A DNA stretch of 64,000 nucleotides from Bacteroidales bacterium UBA1173 (GTDB taxonomy: Bacteria; Bacteroidota; Bacteroidia; Bacteroidales; F082), in NCBI GenBank assembly GCA_002311655.1, contig DBYZ01000008.1, forward strand, positions 1-64,000. Reading direction: 5' to 3'. Positions 58,691-64,000 of the stretch are shown here, one piece after another. The translations under genes were made by a program, and so were the position numbers. Numbering within the stretch: position 1 is the stretch's first letter; each line of letters begins with the position of its first letter. The notes under the pieces were generated by a model. That model was not told the origin of the DNA. It did not search any database and saw only the letters and a program-made list of their open reading frames with translations.

Positions 58691-61639
58691 ATGTCCGAAG
58701 AAGTTAAAAGCATCAGATTATCAAAGGCTGCGAGGGAGTTTAACGTAGGCACCTCGACAATTGTGGAATTTCTCGCCAAGAAAGGCATGAACATCGATCC
58801 ATCGCCGAACACGAAACTCACAGAGGAGCAGTATGCCCTCGTCGTGAAGGAATATCAGGGTGAGAAAGAGGTTAAAAAGAACGCCGATCAACTCGGAAAC
58901 ATCGCTTTCAAAGGCAAAACCATCACCGTTGAGACGACAGAGAAGCCGAAAGTCATTGATGAAGAAGAGGAAATCATCTCCATCAAATCGAATATTCTTG
59001 TCAATGATAAGAAAGACAAAGAGGAGAAGGTAGAGAAGGTCGAGCCGAAAGAGCAACCTAAGGTTGAGGTTAAGGAGAAGACTAAAGCAGAGGAGCCTAA
59101 AAAAGCTGAAGAGCCTAAAGAGGAGCCTGCCATTAAGTTGAATGTGGTCGGCAAGATTGATTTGGACGGTGGCAAGAAAGCCAAGGAGCAAAAGGGTAAC
59201 GGACAGCCCGCAAACACTAGCAAGAAAGAAGAGAAGCCACAGCCAAAGCAACCTAAAGAAGAGAAGCCAGCACAGCCTGTGAAGCCAGCCGAGGCACCTA
59301 AACCTGCCGAAGCTCCAAAACCGGCACAGCCAAAACCACAGCCAGCAGAGCCTGTTAAGCCTGAGCAACAAGCTCCAAAAGCTGAAGATGACGTCAACTT
59401 CATCCCTACCAAATTCAAGAAATTGGAAGGACCGAAGATTGTCGACAAGATTGAGTTGCCTGTTGAATACAAGCCAAAGGGCAAGCAGCCTGTCGCATCA
59501 TCTGGTGACGATAAGAAAGACAAGAAGAAAAAACGCAAACGTATAGGCAACGGACCTGTCAATCCTAACGAGGTCGCCAACGCTGAGAAACAAAAAGACA
59601 GCAAGGGCGGCAAACAGCAAGGCCAAGGCGGAAAGCCACAGGGTCAGGGCGGAAAACCAGGCAAAGACGATAAACGTGGCAAAGACCGCTTCAAGAAGGG
59701 CAAACAGCCTATCATTGAGGAAAAGCCTGAGTTGACAGACGAGGAAATCAAGAAACAGATCAAGGAGACACTCGCGAGACTGGAGCCTATGGGCAAGTCG
59801 AAGACTTCAAAGCACCGCCGCGAGAAACGTCACAACATCCAGAACGAGCTTGAGGAGGAAAGAATGCACGAAATGGAGGAACAGAAGATCCTCAAGGTCA
59901 CGGAGTTCGTCACCGCCAACGAGTTGGCAACCCTGATGAACATCCCTGTGACCAAGGTCATTGCAACCTGTATGAGCCTCGGCATGTTCGTGTCAATCAA
60001 CCAGCGTTTGGATGCTGAGATCCTGCAAGTGGTGGCAGAGGAATTCGGTTTCAAGGTAGAGTTCCAGAGCATGGACGTACAGGAAGCCATTGCGGAAGCC
60101 GACGAGCCTGACAATCCGGAAGATCTTGTAACGAGAGCTCCTGTCGTCACCGTCATGGGTCACGTCGACCACGGTAAGACCAAATTGTTGGACTTCATCA
60201 GAAGCACCAACGTGGTGGCTGGCGAGGCTGGCGGTATCACCCAGCACATCGGTGCATACGAGGTGAAGACCAGCACAGGCAAGAAGATCACGTTCCTTGA
60301 TACCCCTGGTCACGAGGCGTTCACCGCTATGCGTGCCCGTGGTGCCAAGATCACCGACGTCGCCATCATCGTCATCGCTGCTGATGACAACGTGATGCCG
60401 CAGACAGTCGAGGCTATCAACCACGCACATGCCGCCAACGTACCTATCGTCTTCGCTATCAATAAGATAGATAAGCCTACAGCAGACCCACAGAAGATTT
60501 ACCGTGAGCTTGCCGATATGAACATCCTCGTTGAGGAATGGGGCGGCAAGGTGCAGTCACAGGAGATATCAGCAAAACAAGGTATCGGTGTTGACGAGTT
60601 GCTCGAGAAGGTGCTTCTCGAGGCTGAGATGCTCGACCTCAAAGGCAACCCGAACAGACTCGCCAAAGGTACAGTCATCGAGTCAGCACTCGACAAGGGA
60701 CGCGGCTATGTGGCAAAGATTCTTGTTCAGGACGGAACATTACACGTCGGCGACATGGTGCTCGCAGGCACAACATACGGCAAGGTGAAGGCCATGTTCA
60801 ACGAACGTAACCAACCATTGAAAGAAGCAGGTCCTTCTACCCCATTGCTCTTGTTAGGTTTGAACGGCGCTCCTCAGGCTGGCGACAACTTCAACGTGAT
60901 GACAGACGAACGCGAGGTGAAGACCATCGCCAACAGACGTCAGCAGTTGCAGCGTGAGATGGGTATCAGAACACAGAAACACATCACTTTGGATGAAATC
61001 GGCCGTCGTATCGCCATCGGCGACTTCAAAGAGCTCAACATCATTGTCAAGGCTGACGTGGACGGCTCTGTGGAGGCTTTGTCAGACTCATTGCTGAAGC
61101 TCTCGACAGAAGAGGTACAGGTCAACATCATCCACAAGTCGGTGGGTGCCATCAGCGAGGCAGATATCATGCTGGCATCGGCATCAAACGCCATCATCGT
61201 GGGCTTCAACGTCCGTCCGACGATGCAGGCAAGAAAGATTGCCGAACGCGAGCAGATCGACATCCGACTCTACTCCATCATCTACACCGCCATCGAAGAG
61301 ATCAAGGCAGCTATAGAAGGTATGTTGGCTCCTGAGATTCAAGAAGTTGTCACATGCAACATCGAGATTCGCGAGGTGTTCAACATTAGTAAGGTCGGTC
61401 GCATCGCTGGATGTATGGTCCTCGACGGAAAAGTCAACAGACAGACGAAGGTGCGCGTGATCCGCGACGGTATCGTGGTGCACACTGGCGCTCTCGGCTC
61501 ACTGAAACGTTTCAAAGACGACGTGAAGGAAGTGTCTGCAGGCTTCGAATGCGGTTTGAACATCGAGAACTTCAACGACATCAAGGTTGGAGATATCATA
61601 GAGGGATACACCGAGAAAGAGGTGAGCAGGAAGCTTTAA
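58691..61639 (+). CDS. infB: Translation initiation factor IF-2
   Basis: A 982-residue GTPase bringing fMet-tRNA to the 30S subunit. The IF2-N-like start (SIRLSKAAREFNVGTSTIVEFLAKKG) is followed by a long low-complexity region (about 60-400) rich in Lys, Pro, Glu, Gln and Gly. A second IF2-N-like helical unit precedes the G domain: G1 GHVDHGKT (490-497), G3 DTPGHEA and G4 NKID. Domains II-IV follow to the end, with the tRNA-binding C-terminal domain. The long linker is normal for Bacteroidetes IF-2. Confidence 0.96.
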   Translation: MSEEVKSIRLSKAAREFNVGTSTIVEFLAKKGMNIDPSPNTKLTEEQYALVVKEYQGEKEVKKNADQLGNIAFKGKTITVETTEKPKVIDEEEEIISIKSNILVNDKKDKEEKVEKVEPKEQPKVEVKEKTKAEEPKKAEEPKEEPAIKLNVVGKIDLDGGKKAKEQKGNGQPANTSKKEEKPQPKQPKEEKPAQPVKPAEAPKPAEAPKPAQPKPQPAEPVKPEQQAPKAEDDVNFIPTKFKKLEGPKIVDKIELPVEYKPKGKQPVASSGDDKKDKKKKRKRIGNGPVNPNEVANAEKQKDSKGGKQQGQGGKPQGQGGKPGKDDKRGKDRFKKGKQPIIEEKPELTDEEIKKQIKETLARLEPMGKSKTSKHRREKRHNIQNELEEERMHEMEEQKILKVTEFVTANELATLMNIPVTKVIATCMSLGMFVSINQRLDAEILQVVAEEFGFKVEFQSMDVQEAIAEADEPDNPEDLVTRAPVVTVMGHVDHGKTKLLDFIRSTNVVAGEAGGITQHIGAYEVKTSTGKKITFLDTPGHEAFTAMRARGAKITDVAIIVIAADDNVMPQTVEAINHAHAANVPIVFAINKIDKPTADPQKIYRELADMNILVEEWGGKVQSQEISAKQGIGVDELLEKVLLEAEMLDLKGNPNRLAKGTVIESALDKGRGYVAKILVQDGTLHVGDMVLAGTTYGKVKAMFNERNQPLKEAGPSTPLLLLGLNGAPQAGDNFNVMTDEREVKTIANRRQQLQREMGIRTQKHITLDEIGRRIAIGDFKELNIIVKADVDGSVEALSDSLLKLSTEEVQVNIIHKSVGAISEADIMLASASNAIIVGFNVRPTMQARKIAEREQIDIRLYSIIYTAIEEIKAAIEGMLAPEIQEVVTCNIEIREVFNISKVGRIAGCMVLDGKVNRQTKVRVIRDGIVVHTGALGSLKRFKDDVKEVSAGFECGLNIENFNDIKVGDIIEGYTEKEVSRKL

Positions 61640-61663
61640 TATTCAGTTTACTGTTTGAATGAT

Positions 61664-61700
61664 TGTAGAGACGTCATGATATGGCGTCTCTACATTTTTA
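61664..61700 (+). terminator. Palindrome/terminator after infB
   Basis: TGTAGAGACG (61664-61673) and CGTCTCTACA (61685-61694) form a perfect 10-bp stem followed by TTTTT. It closes the rimP-nusA-infB operon and resembles the palindrome at 6692. Confidence 0.8.
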
Positions 61701-61735
61701 TAAAATCTTTGATACCATATTCGAACTAATTTTTG

Positions 61736-61743
61736 TATCTTTG
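61736..61743 (+). promoter_or_regulatory. -7 promoter element for the T9SS cargo-cotH operon
   Basis: TATCTTTG, 23 bp upstream of the ATG at 61767. Confidence 0.7.
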
Positions 61744-61766
61744 CGGTTCAATAAATCACTTTAACT

Positions 61767-62828
61767 ATGAAAAAACTTATACTCACCTTATTAATATTGT
61801 TCACAGCGCGTTTTGCATTCGCAGACAGCATATTAATCGAAGGATTTGAATATGGCAACCACGATGGCGAGACGCCTGTCGGATGGGTCTGCGACGACAA
61901 TTCATGGCTTGCAGGATACCTCGAAAAAGACCATAACCGCACGCCACACGCCGGCAACTGGTACGCATACACCAATACTGACGATTCGTGGATGTTCATG
62001 GACATGTTCATGAGTTCAGAGTTGAAATACCGCTACTATTTATGGGCTATTTCCGACGGAGAATTTGATGTTGAGGTTTGGGCTGGAAACGGCGCTTCTG
62101 TCAACGAGATGACAGCCATGCTCTTCACTCAAACCATCAACAGCGACGAATACGTCCGCATTGCGGAATACATCGAGACAATAGCCTCTGATTATCAGTT
62201 TTTCGGCATTCACGCCATCGCTCATGAAGGCGCTTCTACCCTCACGATTGACGACATCACCGTCGACATGGTCGGAAAATATGACATCATTGTTAATCCG
62301 GCAAACTACTACACCTTGGCGGCGCCAGGTTCACAGGTAGAATTCGACTGCGTGTTCACAAACCTGGGTTATGAACCGGCAAACACCTTCATCACAGCAA
62401 ATAGTGAGTATTTTACCGATGTGCATCTCTATAAAGACGGAGTGGCTTGCACATCGTTCCACGCCGAGCCTGACGAATCAGTATATTTCACTGGCATTGC
62501 GACGTTTACATCCGACATCGAGTTAGGCTCATTGGGCTGGGTTGACATCATGTTCACCCTCGACTGTGACTGCGCCACGACGATGTTCACCCTTTGGGCT
62601 ACAGCAGGATACGAGTCGGTGGATGAACTAAACTCAGCGACAAGCATCTATCCGAATCCATCAAACGGAATCGTCACGATAGAGGGCAATGGCATCGTGA
62701 CAATAACCAACACGCTCGGCCAAGAGATTATCAGGAAAGAAATCGTTGAAAAAGAGACAGTTACACTCGACAATGGAGTATATTTTATAAAGATTAACGA
62801 CATTATCAGAAAAGTCATCATACAATGA
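61767..62828 (+). CDS. Secreted T9SS cargo protein with choice-of-anchor-like domain
   Basis: A 353-residue exported protein. The signal peptide ends FAFA. Residues about 20-175 resemble the cleaved-adhesin/choice-of-anchor beta sandwich (GFEYGNHDGETPVGWV, YAYTNTDDSWMF, ITVDMV). An Ig-like region follows (about 180-285), then a type A T9SS sorting domain (YPNPSNGIVTIEGN to KVIIQ). It probably ends up on the cell surface. The last bases (ATGA) overlap the start of the CotH-like gene, so the two are translated together. Confidence 0.88.
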   Translation: MKKLILTLLILFTARFAFADSILIEGFEYGNHDGETPVGWVCDDNSWLAGYLEKDHNRTPHAGNWYAYTNTDDSWMFMDMFMSSELKYRYYLWAISDGEFDVEVWAGNGASVNEMTAMLFTQTINSDEYVRIAEYIETIASDYQFFGIHAIAHEGASTLTIDDITVDMVGKYDIIVNPANYYTLAAPGSQVEFDCVFTNLGYEPANTFITANSEYFTDVHLYKDGVACTSFHAEPDESVYFTGIATFTSDIELGSLGWVDIMFTLDCDCATTMFTLWATAGYESVDELNSATSIYPNPSNGIVTIEGNGIVTITNTLGQEIIRKEIVEKETVTLDNGVYFIKINDIIRKVIIQ

Positions 62829-64000
62829 AAAAACTCATTGTAACATTATCATTTTTATATTTTTCATTGCTGTCGTTCGCACAGACATTCACCGACAGCA
62901 ACCTGCCTATTGTAGTCATTGAAACCGACAACCACGTCAACATCCCTGACGAGCCGAAGGTGTTGGCTACCATGAAGATCATCTGGCATCAGGACGGGTC
63001 GAGAAACTATCTTTCAGACATCAACAACCCAGAATTCCTCAATTATGACGGACGAATCGGCATTGAGATTCGCGGAAGCTCGTCGCAGATGCTTTCGAAA
63101 AAGCCTTACGGACTTGAGACTCTGCAGGATGATAATGTCACGAACAACAACGTCAGCATTTTAGGGATGCCAAAAGAAAACGACTGGGTCTTGAATTCCT
63201 TGGCTTTCGACCAGACCGGGATGCGCGACGTTATCTCCTACGAACTTTCAGAAAAACTCGGACAATACACTCCACGACGCGTTTATTGCGAAGTGGTCAT
63301 CAACGATGATTACAAGGGACTTTACGTCTTCATGGAAAAGATCAAAGCCGACGACGGACGCGTAAACATTGACAAAGACGGCGGACATATTGTGCAGACC
63401 GACAGGTCAAACAACGACTATTATGAATGGACAATGCCGGAATACAGCAGCGGATGGTGGTACGCACAAGCCACTTTTGTCCATGAATATCCGAAGCCTG
63501 ACAACATCACTGCGGAGCAACACAACTACATAAAAAACGTGTTTTTCAATCTTGCCGACAAAGCAGGAAGTCATAATATTTCAATAGAAAACGGCATCCC
63601 GAGCATCATCGACATCTCCACTTTCGTCGATTTCATGATTTTAGGCGAGTTTTCATCGAATGTCGACGTGTATGAACTCAGCACGTTTTTCCATAAAGAC
63701 AGAAAAGGCAAGCTGCGCGCAGGTCCGATTTGGGACTACAACCTCACCTACGGACACGATGAGTTCGGCAGCCGCAGCCGTTACGATGTCTGGCAGTTCG
63801 ACAACGACGATAATATAGGACCGAAGTTTTGGAAAGATTTGTTCGACACCGACGAATTCCGTTGCTATTTTGCCAAACGCTGGTTTGAAGTGACTGCAGA
63901 AGGCAATCCATTGAGTTACAACGAGATAAGTAACAGAATGGATGAAATCGATGTTTTGATAACAGAAGCGGTGGGACGCGACAACCAACGGTGGCACAAG
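62825..64000 (+). CDS. CotH-like kinase family protein (3' end beyond the window)
   Basis: Partial: 392 residues are visible and the frame stays open at the edge. A signal peptide ends SFAQ. CotH elements follow in order: GIEIRGSSSQMLSKKPYGLET (phosphate-loop-like), NDWVLNSLAFDQTGMRD, the KADDGRVNIDKDGG stretch, the SSNVDVYELSTFFHKD region and GPIWDYNLTYGHDEFG, the predicted metal-binding Asp segment. The CotH fold is an atypical secreted protein kinase known from Bacillus spore coat; Bacteroidetes copies are exported and their targets are unknown. The adjacent coupled T9SS cargo protein is an attractive substrate candidate. A T9SS domain may lie in the unseen C-terminus. Confidence 0.85.
   Translation, partial: MKKLIVTLSFLYFSLLSFAQTFTDSNLPIVVIETDNHVNIPDEPKVLATMKIIWHQDGSRNYLSDINNPEFLNYDGRIGIEIRGSSSQMLSKKPYGLETLQDDNVTNNNVSILGMPKENDWVLNSLAFDQTGMRDVISYELSEKLGQYTPRRVYCEVVINDDYKGLYVFMEKIKADDGRVNIDKDGGHIVQTDRSNNDYYEWTMPEYSSGWWYAQATFVHEYPKPDNITAEQHNYIKNVFFNLADKAGSHNISIENGIPSIIDISTFVDFMILGEFSSNVDVYELSTFFHKDRKGKLRAGPIWDYNLTYGHDEFGSRSRYDVWQFDNDDNIGPKFWKDLFDTDEFRCYFAKRWFEVTAEGNPLSYNEISNRMDEIDVLITEAVGRDNQRWHK

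Noticed and set aside
58721..59613. Two minus-strand frames of 216 and 241 residues opposite infB
   Set aside because: They mirror the Lys/Glu/Pro low-complexity linker of IF-2, giving Leu/Phe- or Ser-rich nonsense.

Overview
The window looks like chromosomal core DNA from a member of the Bacteroidales (Bacteroidota), probably an uncultured gut or rumen lineage; a genus cannot be named from sequence alone. Supporting signs are the Bacteroidetes-type -7 promoter word TAnnTTTG in front of most transcription units, two proteins with type IX secretion (T9SS) C-terminal sorting domains, a serine palmitoyltransferase typical of sphingolipid-making Bacteroidetes, 2-oxoacid:ferredoxin oxidoreductase, a tmRNA with the tag GENTYALAA, and many Bacteroidetes-restricted families (DUF2027-Smr, DUF6089, DUF2490, DUF4956, DUF2723). 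I see no insertion sequence, prophage, integrase or CRISPR array.

Layout. 0-4 kb: a membrane-anchored AraC regulator, tRNA-Val and tRNA-Gly, a LOG-family protein coupled to an NtrC-like regulator, tmRNA and tRNA-Arg. 4-13.6 kb: DUF2027-Smr protein, radical SAM protein, SpoU methyltransferase, a large T9SS cargo protein, phospholipid genes psd-cdsA, mazG, a PagL-like outer membrane protein and a head-GIN lipoprotein. 13.7-23.6 kb: proS, a low-complexity lipoprotein plus FadL-like porin, C4 zinc-ribbon and Nif3 proteins, the lipid A genes lpxK and lpxH around a purine nucleoside phosphorylase, and an M20 dipeptidase. 23.6-31.6 kb: dsbD, tilS with two repeat-derived in-frame insertions, a tail-anchored unknown, a flavin reductase, korAB and a small ferredoxin.

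31.7-41.5 kb is the most distinctive part. A tightly packed leftward operon has the order MarR regulator, lipoprotein, secreted YwqK-like protein, VTC-type polyphosphate polymerase, DUF4956 membrane protein, DUF2490 outer membrane protein, GH2 glycosidase. It lies next to a sphingolipid locus (serine palmitoyltransferase, two short-chain dehydrogenases and a double-VOC protein). 41.6-51.6 kb is the outer membrane biogenesis cluster (two Skp-like chaperones, bamA, uppS, DUF6089, nadK, an Omp85-like protein, rsgA, dprA). 51.7-56.6 kb holds a glycosyltransferase, lgt and a large DUF2723 membrane protein. 56.7-61.7 kb is tRNA-Gln, rimP, nusA, infB. The window ends in a T9SS cargo gene translationally coupled to a CotH-like kinase gene that runs off the edge.

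Beyond genes, the strongest unexplained structure is a set of short tandem arrays with an exact 7-bp period. There are two sequence families (AGTTTGA and TTAGTCN), often as inverted pairs, and several arrays abut gene boundaries: they start in the nusA stop codon, start in the stop codon of the VOC gene, end at the first base of tRNA-Arg, and one lies inside tilS. A 9-bp array and several compound palindromes belong to the same general landscape of dispersed repeats.
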